Shown: positions 1 through 7,217, counted from the first letter of the stretch. The stretch: 64,000 nucleotides of DNA from an uncultured Prevotellaceae bacterium (GCA_900316285.1 ONCG01000023.1:29856-93855); one strand, 5' to 3'. The notes: a model not told the origin generated them from the sequence alone. Program-made: numbers and translations.

Positions 1-143
1 ACTTCAACCACGAGCAGCAGGCTCAGCAGCCGCTGGCCGCCAGTGTACAGTCGGCAGCCGCAAGCAACGAGGCCTTCGACCAGATGGCCGACTATGCCAT
101 GATCGACGTAAGCGATATGTATGCTTATGTCTCCGACTATTAA
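1..143 (+). CDS. 3' end of an unidentified protein (partial)
   Basis: Only the last 46 codons are in the window, ending at TAA 141-143. The visible peptide is Gln/Ala-rich and then acidic and Tyr-rich, ending MYAYVSDY. No domain can be named. It is followed after 21 bases by a small exported Spy/CpxP-like protein on the same strand. In Bacteroidales such pairs often lie behind a sigma-70 factor gene, but that is context inference because the upstream part is missing. Codon use matches the neighbours, so this is a real gene end rather than a chance open frame. Confidence 0.6.
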   Translation, partial: FNHEQQAQQPLAASVQSAAASNEAFDQMADYAMIDVSDMYAYVSDY

Positions 144-164
144 TCCTTAAACTGACTTGAGACG

Positions 165-617
165 ATGAAAAGAGTACTGATAATCCTGATGCTCATGGTC
201 GTGACGATGACCGTGTCGGCCCAGCACCGACCGCAGTTCGACCCGGCAAAGTTTGATGCCGACCTTGAGCAGTTCATCACCACCGAGGCTGCCTTGACGC
301 CTCAGGAGGCTGCTCAGTTCTTCCCCCTGTATCGGGAGATGTTGCGCAAGCAGCGTATGCTATATATGGAGATGCGTCGCCATCGCCACATCGACTTCAA
401 CGACAACAAAACATGCCGCGAAGCCATCGAGAAGCAGGATAAGATTGAACTGCAAATCAAGGAGATTCAGCAGCAGTTCCACAACAAGTTCTTCGTGGTG
501 CTGCCAGCATCCAAGGTGTATAAGGTGATTCGCGCCGAAGAAAACTTCCATCGGAATGCATTCCGTCGTGCGGCAAGGCCGCAACAGCAGCAGTTTAGGC
601 CGCAGGGAAGGCCTTAA
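165..617 (+). CDS. Small exported Spy/CpxP-like protein
   Basis: The protein has 150 residues. It starts with a cleavable signal peptide (hydrophobic residues 4-18, ending VSAQ), so it should be periplasmic. The mature part is helical and highly charged: a stretch around residues 40-60 (LTPQEAAQFFPLYREMLRKQ) is typical of the helical-hairpin Spy/CpxP-like proteins that Bacteroidetes encode in large numbers. The C-terminus is rich in Arg, Gln and Pro. It probably forms an operon with the truncated gene upstream (21-base gap). Spy/CpxP relatives act as envelope-stress chaperones or metal-sensing regulators; which role applies here cannot be read from the sequence. The gene call is secure, the family call moderate. 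Confidence 0.8.
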   Translation: MKRVLIILMLMVVTMTVSAQHRPQFDPAKFDADLEQFITTEAALTPQEAAQFFPLYREMLRKQRMLYMEMRRHRHIDFNDNKTCREAIEKQDKIELQIKEIQQQFHNKFFVVLPASKVYKVIRAEENFHRNAFRRAARPQQQQFRPQGRP

Positions 618-672
618 CGATGTTCCCCGCCCAGGCATCTCTCTCGTCTGGGCGCTATAACCTGATCTTCTC

Positions 673-1437
673 GTGCAACGCTATTTCATAACACTTTCGT
701 ATGACGGTGCCGGCTATCACGGCTGGCAGATACAACCCAACGGCATTTCTGTGCAGGAACGCCTACAGCAGGCGTTGTCCACGTTGCTGCGCCAGCCTAT
801 TGAGGTGGTGGGCGCAGGGCGCACCGATGCCGGCGTCCACGCTGCGATGATGGTTGCCCACTTCGATGTGCCAACAGCCGACGACGGCGACGCCGCAGCA
901 CTCCCCGAAGACTTCTCTCCCAAGCAGCTGGCCTACCGACTGAACCGCATCCTGCCTCGCGACATCGCCGTGAAACGTGTTGAGGCCGTTGCTCCCGAGA
1001 TGCATGCCCGCTTCAGCGCCGTCTCGCGTACCTATTATTATTATCTGCATACAGAGAAAAACCCGTTCCTGCGAACCACCTCGTGGGAAACCCACTATCA
1101 GCTTGATTTTCCGGCAATGAACGAGGCTGCTGCCTGGCTGCTCACGCAGAGCGACTTTGCGAGCTTCTGCAAGGTAGGGGCCGACGTGAAGACGACCCTC
1201 TGCCAGCTCACTCGTGCCGAATGGGTGCAGCTGTCGCCCACCAGCTGGCGCTTTGAGATCACCGCCAACCGCTTCCTGCGAAACATGGTGCGAGCCGTCG
1301 TGGGAACACTCGTCGAGGTGGGTCGTCATCGCATCACTCTTGCCGACTTCCAACGCATCGTAGAGAGCAAGCGTCGCACCGCAGCAGGCGAGAGCATGCC
1401 TGCCCACGCCCTGTTCCTCGTTGACATTAAATACTGA
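673..1437 (+). CDS. truA: tRNA pseudouridine synthase A
   Basis: TruA converts uridines 38-40 of the anticodon arm of many tRNAs to pseudouridine in the cytoplasm. The 254-residue length is normal. The family motif GAGRTDAGVHA contains the catalytic Asp at residue 52. A conserved RTYYYYLH segment lies near residue 118, and the ending (AGESMPAHALFLVDIKY) is family-typical. Translation appears to begin at a GTG (673): no in-frame ATG lies nearby, and the first residues (QRYFITLSYDGAGYHGWQ) fit the family N-terminus exactly. The next gene begins 14 bases after the stop, so the two are probably co-transcribed. Confidence 0.95.
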   Translation: MQRYFITLSYDGAGYHGWQIQPNGISVQERLQQALSTLLRQPIEVVGAGRTDAGVHAAMMVAHFDVPTADDGDAAALPEDFSPKQLAYRLNRILPRDIAVKRVEAVAPEMHARFSAVSRTYYYYLHTEKNPFLRTTSWETHYQLDFPAMNEAAAWLLTQSDFASFCKVGADVKTTLCQLTRAEWVQLSPTSWRFEITANRFLRNMVRAVVGTLVEVGRHRITLADFQRIVESKRRTAAGESMPAHALFLVDIKY

Positions 1438-1451
1438 ATTCCGAACTTCTC

Positions 1452-2381
1452 ATGTGGCTCATTCTTGCCTTTATGTCGGCAGCCCTGTTGGGTTGCTACG
1501 ATTCCTTTAAGAAAGCTGCCTTGCGCGACAATGCCGTCATACCGGTGTTGTTCCTCAATACCGTCTTCTGTTCCCTGTTGTTTCTGCCGCTCATCGTGTT
1601 GTCGGCGCATACGCACGTGCTCGACGGCTCCATCTTCCATGTGGCTTCGGGCGGGTGGGAAGTGCATCGCTATGTGGTGTTGAAGAGTCTCATCGTGCTT
1701 TCCTCGTGGATTTTCGGTTATATCGGCATGAAAAACCTACCACTCACCATCGTCGGACCTATCAATGCCACACGACCCGTGATGGTGCTCATCGGCGCGT
1801 TGCTGGTGTTTGGCGAGCGGCTGAACGGCTATCAGTGGATTGGCGTGCTGCTGGCTGTAGCGTCGTTCTTCATGCTCAGCCGTAGCGGCAAGAAGGAGGG
1901 CATCGATTTCAAGCACAACCACTGGATACTCTTCGTCGTGCTGGCAGCCATGCTTGGCGCCGTAAGCGGCCTCTACGATAAATACCTCATGGCAAGTGAA
2001 GCCGATGGTGGGGTAGGGCTCGATCGCATGTTGGTGCAGAGCTGGTACAACCTCTATCAGGCCGCGCTCATGGGTGTGATGCTCATTCTGTTGTGGTGGC
2101 TGCCGAAGAGGCGAAACCCTGAACGCCACACGCCGTTCCGCTGGCACTGGAGCATCTTCTTCATCAGTCTCTTCCTGAGCATCGCCGACTTCCTATATTT
2201 CTATTCCCTCAGCCTGCCCGGCGCCCTCATCAGCGTGGTGAGCATGATTCGACGTGGGTCGGTAGTGGTGAGCTTCCTGATGGGAGCCGCCATCTTCCAT
2301 GAGAAAAACCTCCGTCGCAAAGCCCTCGACCTGGCCTTGGTGCTTCTAGGCATGCTGTTCCTCTATCTCGGCAGTCGCTAG
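1452..2381 (+). CDS. EamA/DMT-family membrane transporter
   Basis: This 309-residue integral membrane protein has about ten hydrophobic segments arranged as two repeats of five, the layout of the drug/metabolite transporter (EamA) family. The phrase NLPLTIVGPINATRPVMVLIG at about residues 97-117, followed by GERLNGYQWIGVLLA, is characteristic of the end of the first repeat. A matching segment (SLPGALISVVSMIRRGSVVVS ... FHEKNLRRKALDLALVLLGM) closes the second. The substrate cannot be predicted; family members export amino acids, nucleosides or other small metabolites across the inner membrane. It directly follows truA with a 14-base gap. Confidence 0.9.
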   Translation: MWLILAFMSAALLGCYDSFKKAALRDNAVIPVLFLNTVFCSLLFLPLIVLSAHTHVLDGSIFHVASGGWEVHRYVVLKSLIVLSSWIFGYIGMKNLPLTIVGPINATRPVMVLIGALLVFGERLNGYQWIGVLLAVASFFMLSRSGKKEGIDFKHNHWILFVVLAAMLGAVSGLYDKYLMASEADGGVGLDRMLVQSWYNLYQAALMGVMLILLWWLPKRRNPERHTPFRWHWSIFFISLFLSIADFLYFYSLSLPGALISVVSMIRRGSVVVSFLMGAAIFHEKNLRRKALDLALVLLGMLFLYLGSR

Positions 2382-2400
2382 TCAGTTGGTTCATCAAACG

Positions 2401-2587
2401 GTAGGGGCAGACCCCCGTGTCTGCCCGAACAACAGACACCAACAACGAACACCCAACGTGGTCTGCGTACTCACCATTCTCCGCCGATTCCACCGCATAT
2501 TCAGAAAACCTCTGTGCCTCTGCGCGGGGATTCCCTTGGACACAAACCTCTACTATTTGTCGGGCAGACACAGGGGTCTGCCCCTAC
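2401..2587. repeat. Family A paired repeat, copy 1
   Basis: A 27-base arm (GTAGGGGCAGACCCCCGTGT, then CTGCCCG) at 2401-2427 is matched by its near-exact reverse complement at 2561-2587. Each arm is itself a partial palindrome (GGGCAGAC ... GTCTGCCC). The roughly 133-base interior shows no gene. The same arms recur at 4664-4855 and 35598-35684 with unrelated interiors. Confidence 0.9.
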
Positions 2588-2611
2588 GGTTGGTTGCATC
2601 CTCATAATTAT

Positions 2612-2672
2612 TGTATTTCTGGACGAAACTATTCTAATTATGATAATTTCTTTCCGATAAAATCATCTCACG
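2612..2672. repeat. Family E AT-rich repeat (TTTCTTTCCGATAAAA type)
   Basis: The segment TGATAATTTCTTTCCGATAA with its left flank (ATTTCTGGACGAAA) recurs at 6728-6776 and 10855-10892. It is also present in inverted form at 10788-10835, which shares even the flanking AATCATCTCAC. No reading frame is conserved, so it is a dispersed noncoding repeat. Confidence 0.7.
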
Positions 2673-2744
2673 GTTCTATTCTTCAAGGGGTAAAAACCTT
2701 TGCTTACGCCGTTTCCTTATCAAGGAAACTCAAATGTATTCTCC

Positions 2745-2852
2745 TCACTTATTCGTATCTCTGGCTTCGCCGAAGATACTTCCGTTCGGAAAAATCCAAA
2801 TAAAATTTGGTTTTTCGCTCACTTATTCGTATCTCTGGCTTCGCCGAAGATA
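2745..2852 (+). repeat. 34-base direct repeat carrying a promoter-like -7 box
   Basis: Two identical 34-base copies beginning TCACTTATTCGTATCTCTGG lie at 2745-2778 and 2819-2852, 74 bases apart, upstream of dapA. Each contains TATCTCTG, one base off the Bacteroidetes -7 consensus. The second copy also has TTTG 20 bases upstream, so a promoter region may have been duplicated here. Confidence 0.85.
2806..2837 (+). promoter_or_regulatory. Possible distal promoter of dapA
   Basis: TTTG (2806-2809), 20 bases, TATCTCTG (2830-2837): near-consensus for the Bacteroidetes primary sigma factor. It lies in the second copy of the direct repeat and would give a 5' leader of about 110 bases on dapA. Confidence 0.5.
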
Positions 2853-2892
2853 GGATGCGTCTCGACAAAAAAAGAAAAAAATGAGTTTTTTC

Positions 2893-2923
2893 TTTGTTTT
2901 GTGCTCGACTTTCACTATCTTTG
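2893..2923 (+). promoter_or_regulatory. dapA promoter
   Basis: TTTG (2893-2896), 19 bases, TATCTTTG (2916-2923) is an exact match to the Bacteroidetes consensus TTTG-N19-21-TAnnTTTG. It supports the ATG at 2957 as the dapA start, because upstream starts would lie within or before the promoter. Confidence 0.85.
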
Positions 2924-2956
2924 CAGAGTAATTCAGGAACTTTGACCGCATTTCTT

Positions 2957-3844
2957 ATGGCAGCAAACATTTTTAAAGGTCTGGGCATTGCCCTCGTAAC
3001 CCCTTTCCACGCTGATGGCTCGATAGATTTCGACGCTCTCGACAGGCTTCTGGACTATCAGCTCGATAATGGCACCGACTTCTTCTGTATACTCGCTACC
3101 ACCGGTGAGACCCCTTGTCTGACGACTGAGGAGAAGCACCTCATCAAGCAGTTTGTGGTGAAGAAGGTGGCTGGCCGTGTGCCCATCCTTATGGGCTGTG
3201 GAGGCAACAACACCGCTGCTGTGGTCGAAGAGCTGAAGCAAACCGACTGGCAGGGCGTCGACGGCGTGCTGAGCGTATGCCCGTACTACAACAAGCCGTC
3301 GCAGGAAGGTCTCTACCAGCATTTCCGCGCCATTGCACAGGCTTCACCGCTCCCCGTGGTGCTCTACAATGTGCCAGGTCGAACGGGTATCAACCTGCGC
3401 GCCGAGACTACCGTCCGGCTGGCCAACGACTGCCAGAACATCGTTGCCATCAAGGAGGCTAGCGGTTCGCTGGAGCAGGTCGACGAAATCATCAAGATGA
3501 AACCCGAGCGCTTCGACGTGATCAGCGGCGATGATGCCCTCACCTTCCCGATGATCGCCAGTGGTGCCGCGGGAGTGATCTCCGTCATCGGTAACGCCCT
3601 TCCCAAGGAGTTCTCGCGCATGATTCGCCTGGAGTTCCGCGGTGAGTATGAGCCTGCCCGTAAGATTCACCACCGCTTCACCGAACTCTATAAACTCCTC
3701 TTCGTTGATGGAAATCCCGCTGGCGTGAAGGCCCTACTTCACGAAATGGGATTCATTGAGAACGAACTCCGCCTGCCGCTCGTGCCCACGCGTGTGAGTA
3801 CCGTTCAGAAGATGAGCGAGATCATGAAGGAGATGAAACTCTAA
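2957..3844 (+). CDS. dapA: 4-hydroxy-tetrahydrodipicolinate synthase
   Basis: DapA condenses pyruvate with aspartate semialdehyde in the first committed step of lysine and diaminopimelate synthesis, which also feeds peptidoglycan. The 295-residue TIM-barrel has the expected landmarks: TTGET at residues 48-52, the catalytic Tyr137 in VVLYNVPGRT, and the Schiff-base Lys166 in VAIKEASG. The start at 2957 (MAANIFKGLGIALVTPF) was preferred to an in-frame start at 2894, because 2894 lies inside the promoter and the family begins near here. The gene stands alone: it has its own promoter and a hairpin follows the stop. Confidence 0.95.
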   Translation: MAANIFKGLGIALVTPFHADGSIDFDALDRLLDYQLDNGTDFFCILATTGETPCLTTEEKHLIKQFVVKKVAGRVPILMGCGGNNTAAVVEELKQTDWQGVDGVLSVCPYYNKPSQEGLYQHFRAIAQASPLPVVLYNVPGRTGINLRAETTVRLANDCQNIVAIKEASGSLEQVDEIIKMKPERFDVISGDDALTFPMIASGAAGVISVIGNALPKEFSRMIRLEFRGEYEPARKIHHRFTELYKLLFVDGNPAGVKALLHEMGFIENELRLPLVPTRVSTVQKMSEIMKEMKL

Positions 3845-3865
3845 CCCCTCGCTCCTTCTTTGTAT

Positions 3866-3894
3866 CCCCCTCAGGAGTCCCTGATTCAGGGGGT
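3866..3894 (+). terminator. Hairpin after dapA, probable terminator
   Basis: CCCCCTCAGG ... CCTGATTCAGGGGG, starting 22 bases after the dapA stop, can fold into a stem with inner arms TCAGG/CCTGA and outer arms CCCCC/GGGGG. A T-rich stretch (TTCTCTTTTTCTC) follows about 15 bases later, so termination is likely but not textbook. Confidence 0.5.
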
Positions 3895-4555
3895 CATAGT
3901 TCTCTTTTTCTCTATGGGTTGCCTATGTGGCTGCCTATGTGTTCGGTTTGCTGTTCACAGTATTAGCATGATGGTTTCCTTGTTTGCCTTTTTGCCTCCT
4001 TTTTCTGTTCCTGCAGCTCGTATTCCGCTCCAGTAGCTGCCTCTTTTCGTTCCTCTATTGCCCCCTCTCGACAGGCTTGAAACGCCCCTTTTCTCACCCG
4101 TCTTTCTATACTACAAAGTTACAAAAAATATTTGAATTATGCAAATATTATAGCAGAAAAAGTGCACTTTTTCACCCCCAAAAATGCAGTTTATGGATTT
4201 AGGCAGGTACAGTGGTACAGTTAGTACAGATGGCAGTTATATTATGGACCACATCACGGCACCGAAAAAGGGGAAATAGAATACTTACTATTTATATATA
4301 ATATATATTATATATATAATAGTAAAAATTATTACTTATAGTTTTTAACCAAAATCTGTGCAAACAGCATGCTATACCCCCTCGCCTAAATAACTGCCAT
4401 CTGCCATCTGTACCAAATCCGACCTGTTCGATAGTCCTCAAAATGTCGCGAAACGCCTTTGTACACTGTATTTTTTAAATTGTCGTTTGTAACTGCCTGA
4501 TACCTAATAAGATAGAACCAAAAGTGCAATTTTTTGGTAATTTTTCCGCTTATAA
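3895..4555. other. Gene-free region with decayed sequence
   Basis: No convincing gene is visible on either strand: short open frames have low-complexity or skewed products and no family resemblance. The region holds the inverted repeat described at 4224-4413 and ends in an orphan promoter at 4556. Confidence 0.6.
4224..4413. repeat. Inverted repeat around an AT palindrome (possible remnant element)
   Basis: GTACAGATGGCAGTTAT at 4224-4240 is mirrored by ATAACTGCCATCTGCCATCT (then GTAC) ending near 4413, where the right copy carries a 7-base internal duplication. Between them, 4284-4323 is an almost perfect AT-only palindrome (TATATATAATATATATTATA core, TACTATT/AATAGTA ends). Just outside the left arm, GGTACAG is repeated. 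No coding sequence lies between the arms. Confidence 0.7.
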
Positions 4556-4587
4556 TTTGGAAGTTTCAACTTTTTTTCGTATCTTTG
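4556..4587 (+). promoter_or_regulatory. Consensus promoter with no gene behind it
   Basis: TTTG (4556-4559), 20 bases, TATCTTTG (4580-4587) fits the Bacteroidetes consensus as well as the dapA promoter does. Downstream, to 5183, there is no credible gene on the plus strand, only repeats. It may drive an untranslated RNA or be the remains of a deleted gene. Confidence 0.6.
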
Positions 4588-4663
4588 CAGTGTAAAACAA
4601 GAGTACCTAAAACGCCTCCGCCTCGATCAAAATTGCCCCCAATCTGCCTCGGAACAACCATAC

Positions 4664-4855
4664 GTAGGGGCAGACCCCCGTGTCTGCCCGAACCCCTCGC
4701 CCCGAATGTATCTACCAGGCGCCGAATTTGCCTCCTAGCCTGCATAAAAGGGTGTTCCCCGTGCCCTGCCCACACCTCTTCGCCGAATGCAACTGCCTGG
4801 CCCATACCTGCCCCTCGCCCACATAAAACGGGCAGACACAGGGGTCTGCCCCTAC
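4664..4855. repeat. Family A paired repeat, copy 2
   Basis: Arms at 4664-4690 and 4829-4855 match those of copy 1 (GTAGGGGCAGACCCCCGTGT start). The 138-base interior is unrelated to the interior of copy 1, so the arms rather than the interior are the conserved unit. Confidence 0.9.
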
Positions 4856-4879
4856 GCGTGGAATATCCCCATAACAAAC

Positions 4880-5010
4880 GGAGCATACCCATAACATACG
4901 GAGCATGTCTCTGTAACAAATGGAGCATAGCTCTTTAAAGAACGGAGCATAGCTCTATATCCGACGGAGCATAGCTTTATATCCGATGGAGCATACCTCT
5001 GTGTAAACGG
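4880..5010. repeat. 22-base-period tandem array D1 (GGAGCATAGCTCT type)
   Basis: Six units beginning GGAGCAT follow one another, the first spaced 20 bases and the rest 22. The typical unit is GGAGCATAGCTCTATATCCG plus two bases. The core AGCATAGCT is an imperfect palindrome. Related cores at the same period occur at 22833-22916 and 40673-40975. Confidence 0.85.
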
Positions 5011-5015
5011 CTCGA

Positions 5016-5090
5016 TGTAGGGACGCGGCGTGCCGCGTTCTGGCGAGGGAAAAGCTGGGTCCAGTAACGCGGCACGCCGCGTCCCTACAT
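5016..5090. repeat. Family B hairpin, copy 1
   Basis: A left arm TGTAGGGACGCGGCGTGCCG (then CGTT) at 5016-5039 and its reverse complement at 5066-5090 are joined by a 26-base loop. Each arm also contains the small palindrome GCGGC/GCCGC. It lies just past the stop of the minus-strand C1 peptidase gene, with partial duplications between. Confidence 0.95.
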
Positions 5091-5194
5091 TAATCACCTG
5101 ATGAAGGTCCATTAACACGCCGCGTCCCTACATTAATCACCTGATGAAGGGTTCATTAGCACGCCGCGTCCCTACATTTTTAATCACCTGATGA
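5073..5194. repeat. Tandem triplication of family B arm plus peptidase gene end
   Basis: Three successive copies, starting at 5073, 5116 and 5160 (period 43-44), contain the right arm CACGCCGCGTCCCTACAT followed by TAATCACCTGATGA. The last part is the stop codon and final codons of the minus-strand C1 peptidase. The copy nearest the gene is the coding one; the other two lie beyond its stop. Confidence 0.85.
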
Positions 5195-6278
5195 CCGATT
5201 TGGCCTCCAGCCCCGTGGCCTTGCGGTTAAGGAACAGGTAGTAGGTGTTTAGGGCGATGTAGTTCTTCTGCATGTACCAGATGCCCTGATAGTCGCCCGA
5301 CTCTCCCCACGAGTTCTTCACCATGTAGTATTCGCGGCCTTGCTGGTCGGTAGCCTTGCCGAAGATGAGCATTACGTGGTCGTAGGTGGAGTCCCAGGAG
5401 TCGAAGCGTTCCTGTCGCAGCGCAGCCGTGGGCGTGGCGTCTTCGAGAGCCAGTCCCTGCCGATTGAAGCCGTTGCCGCTCACGTCGCCGCCCCAGCAGA
5501 CGTTGTAGCCGTTGTCCAAAGCCTTGTCGAGCGTCGCCATCAGCTCGTCCAACGGCAGGTTATAGCTCAGCCTCGGACGCCATTTGTAGGGTGCTTCAAT
5601 GGTGAACCACGTGTAGTAGGGGTGGTGGGTGTAGCTGGTCAGACTCACGTAGTCGTCCCAGTTGAGTCCCAGGCTCTCAGCAAACGACTTCGGCGTGTAG
5701 CGACGGCCTTCATAGGTGAACTCCTCAGGACATTTGCCGAGATAGGCATCGAGGATGGCCTGATAGCCTTGCTTCCATTGGGTGGACAGCTTCTTCTCCT
5801 TGCTGCGTGCCACAGCCTCCACGTACGGCGTCAGCACGCTGAAGAACTCGGTGAAGTTGGCCAGCGAGTCGCCCGTCAGCGTTCCTGGTGCCGGCATAGC
5901 CTCCTCAGGGCAGATGCCGTGTTGGCGGAGCACAGCCAGCACGTCGTCAGCGGAACCGCCCTCGGAGAAGCGCGAGTCGCCATGCAGCCGCACGTGGTAG
6001 ATGGCCTCGTCCATGTAGTTCTTGTTGGCCACGAACATCTCGCAGAGATCCAGCGTGCGACCGGTCTCACGCAGAATCTCGCTCTCGAAGAAGCCTATGG
6101 TGGCGTAGTCCCAGCATGTGCCGCTTCGGCTTTGGTTCTTCACGGGGGTGATGGGGTTCTTCACGACAGTTGTGAAAGTCAGCTTTTCGTTTTGCTGCGC
6201 TGCCTTTTGCTGTGCCCAGCCGTTCGTCATGCTCGTGGTGCACACGACGGCCAGCAGTATGATCATCTGTTTTCTCAT
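5184..6278 (-). CDS. Exported C1B-family cysteine peptidase (PepC/bleomycin-hydrolase-like)
   Basis: The protein has 364 residues and begins with a signal peptide (MRKQMIILLAVVCTTSMTNG, cleavage near WAQQ), so it should act in the periplasm. Papain-fold landmarks of the C1B group are clear: oxyanion Gln49 and nucleophile Cys55 in NQSRSGTCWDYA, the catalytic His in TYDHVMLIFGKA near residue 300, and Asn in MVKNSWGESG near residue 322. The middle contains the insertions typical of aminopeptidase C. It presumably trims peptides. There is no operon partner. Its 3' end has been copied twice downstream next to a family B hairpin. The substrate is unknown; the family assignment is strong. Confidence 0.92.
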   Translation of the reverse strand: MRKQMIILLAVVCTTSMTNGWAQQKAAQQNEKLTFTTVVKNPITPVKNQSRSGTCWDYATIGFFESEILRETGRTLDLCEMFVANKNYMDEAIYHVRLHGDSRFSEGGSADDVLAVLRQHGICPEEAMPAPGTLTGDSLANFTEFFSVLTPYVEAVARSKEKKLSTQWKQGYQAILDAYLGKCPEEFTYEGRRYTPKSFAESLGLNWDDYVSLTSYTHHPYYTWFTIEAPYKWRPRLSYNLPLDELMATLDKALDNGYNVCWGGDVSGNGFNRQGLALEDATPTAALRQERFDSWDSTYDHVMLIFGKATDQQGREYYMVKNSWGESGDYQGIWYMQKNYIALNTYYLFLNRKATGLEAKSVIR

Positions 6279-6326
6279 TTCTCAGGGATTAGGTTGTTTT
6301 CATTGGCATGTTGTCGTTTCAATCAA

Positions 6327-6334
6327 CAAAGGTA
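6327..6334 (-). promoter_or_regulatory. Possible -7 box of the C1 peptidase gene
   Basis: On the minus strand TACCTTTG lies 48 bases before the ATG. No clear TTTG is found at the expected distance, so only half of the promoter is supported. Confidence 0.5.
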
Positions 6335-6495
6335 AGCATTTCCCGCATCTTTCGGAAAGGTTCCGCGTTAAAAAAGGTTATTGCAGATTGCCGCCAGCCC
6401 CTACACGATGCCCTTATTGCTTCACCGTCGCTACTACCCCAGACCCCTACTCCCGGGAGGAGGGGACCACGCTGGGTGTCTGATTCTCTTGAGCG

Positions 6496-6694
6496 AGGGT
6501 GTGTCAAAATAAGAATAACGGACGAAAAGTCGCTGCCTGTGGTCCCCTCCTTCTGGAAGGAGGGGTGCGGGGTGGTAGAGAAAAATACGGTAATAACCTA
6601 TTATAATTCAAATGTTTAGGCAAAAGTCGAACATTATTTGTCTCTACCACCCCTGACCCCTCCTTCCAGAAGGAGGGGACTTTTGACACACCCT
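6496..6694. repeat. Family C element with 14-base terminal inverted repeats (MITE-like)
   Basis: The 199-base element is bounded by AGGGTGTGTCAAAA at 6496-6509 and its perfect reverse complement TTTTGACACACCCT at 6681-6694. Inside, two further inverted copies of a C/G-run hairpin (CCCCTCCTTCTGGAAGGAGG core, continuing into GGTGGTAGAGA) face each other. There is no reading frame of note. A related hairpin (CCCGGGAGGAGGGG) lies just to the left at 6450-6466. Confidence 0.85.
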
Positions 6695-6762
6695 CCTACG
6701 GGTGGGGGCATCCTCATAAAAACGTTATTTCTGGGCGAAATTTCTGGCAATTTCTGGTAATT

Positions 6763-6831
6763 TCTTTCCGATAAAACGAAACTCTTTCCAATAAAACGAA
6801 ACTCTTTCCTATAAAACAAAACTCTTTCTGA
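6763..6831. repeat. 20-base tandem repeat (ATAAAACGAAACTCTTTCCA)
   Basis: Three nearly identical 20-base units (6771-6790, 6791-6810, 6811-6830) follow a family E segment ending TTTCTTTCCG. It looks like a local expansion of the family E repeat. No gene is seen between 6335 and 6888. Confidence 0.85.
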
Positions 6832-6888
6832 TGAACAATGTTTTCACGGAAGTGCTAGGGTGGGGACCCAAGAAGGGATAGGGCAAAA

Positions 6889-6922
6889 GAAAAACCCCTG
6901 CAAATGTTGATTTGCAAGGGTT
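6889..6922 (-). terminator. Terminator of the tRNA-Ser/tRNA-Glu transcript
   Basis: On the minus strand CCCTTGCAAATCAACATTTG (then CAGGGGTTTTTC) forms a stem of about ten pairs with a four-base loop followed by a T run, seven bases after the tRNA-Glu 3' end. Confidence 0.85.
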
Positions 6923-6928
6923 TCTGAG

Positions 6929-7000
6929 TAGTCGGTAAGGGAATCGAACCCTTATGCCAAGATTGAGAATCTTGTATCCTAACCGTTAGATGAACCGACC
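6929..7000 (-). tRNA. tRNA-Glu (anticodon CTC)
   Basis: The 72-base cloverleaf reads GGTCGGTTCATCTAACGGTT at its 5' end. The anticodon stem-loop is CAAGA-TTCTCAA-TCTTG with CTC in positions 34-36, and the T arm is AGGGTTCGATTCCCT. The acceptor stem pairs along its length with a G-U at the first pair. CCA is not encoded. It is co-transcribed behind tRNA-Ser. Confidence 0.95.
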
Positions 7001-7040
7001 AGTTGTCAAAGATTGCATCCGAGTTCTGCTAGCATCCTTG

Positions 7041-7127
7041 CGGAAGCTGGGGGATTCGAACCCCCGGTACGGTAACCCGCACGGCAGTTTAGCAAACTGC
7101 TGGTTTCAGCCACTCACCCAAACTTCC
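7041..7127 (-). tRNA. tRNA-Ser (anticodon GCT)
   Basis: The 87-base gene has a long variable arm, as expected for serine tRNAs. It begins GGAAGTTTGGGTGAGTGGCT; the anticodon stem-loop is GCAGT-TTGCTAA-ACTGC, reading AGC/AGU codons. The T arm (GGGGGTTCGAATCCCCC) and the acceptor arm (ending AGCTTCC, discriminator G) pair well. Confidence 0.95.
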
Positions 7128-7217
7128 TTCCTTACGGGGTTGAACTTCTGCCCGTTTTCGGTGCTTCCGTTCTACCGGGGTTCTGAATTTACCAGAGCAT
7201 TGTTCTCAAATGCGGTG

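Noticed and set aside
4534-4938. Open frames on both strands across the family A and D1 repeats
   Set aside because: The translated repeat arms (GRHRGLPLR, RRGRPLCLP) explain the open frames; no protein family is visible.
5340-6335. A 331-codon plus-strand frame opposite the C1 peptidase
   Set aside because: The peptidase on the other strand has a signal peptide and all catalytic motifs; the plus-strand frame is a codon-bias shadow.
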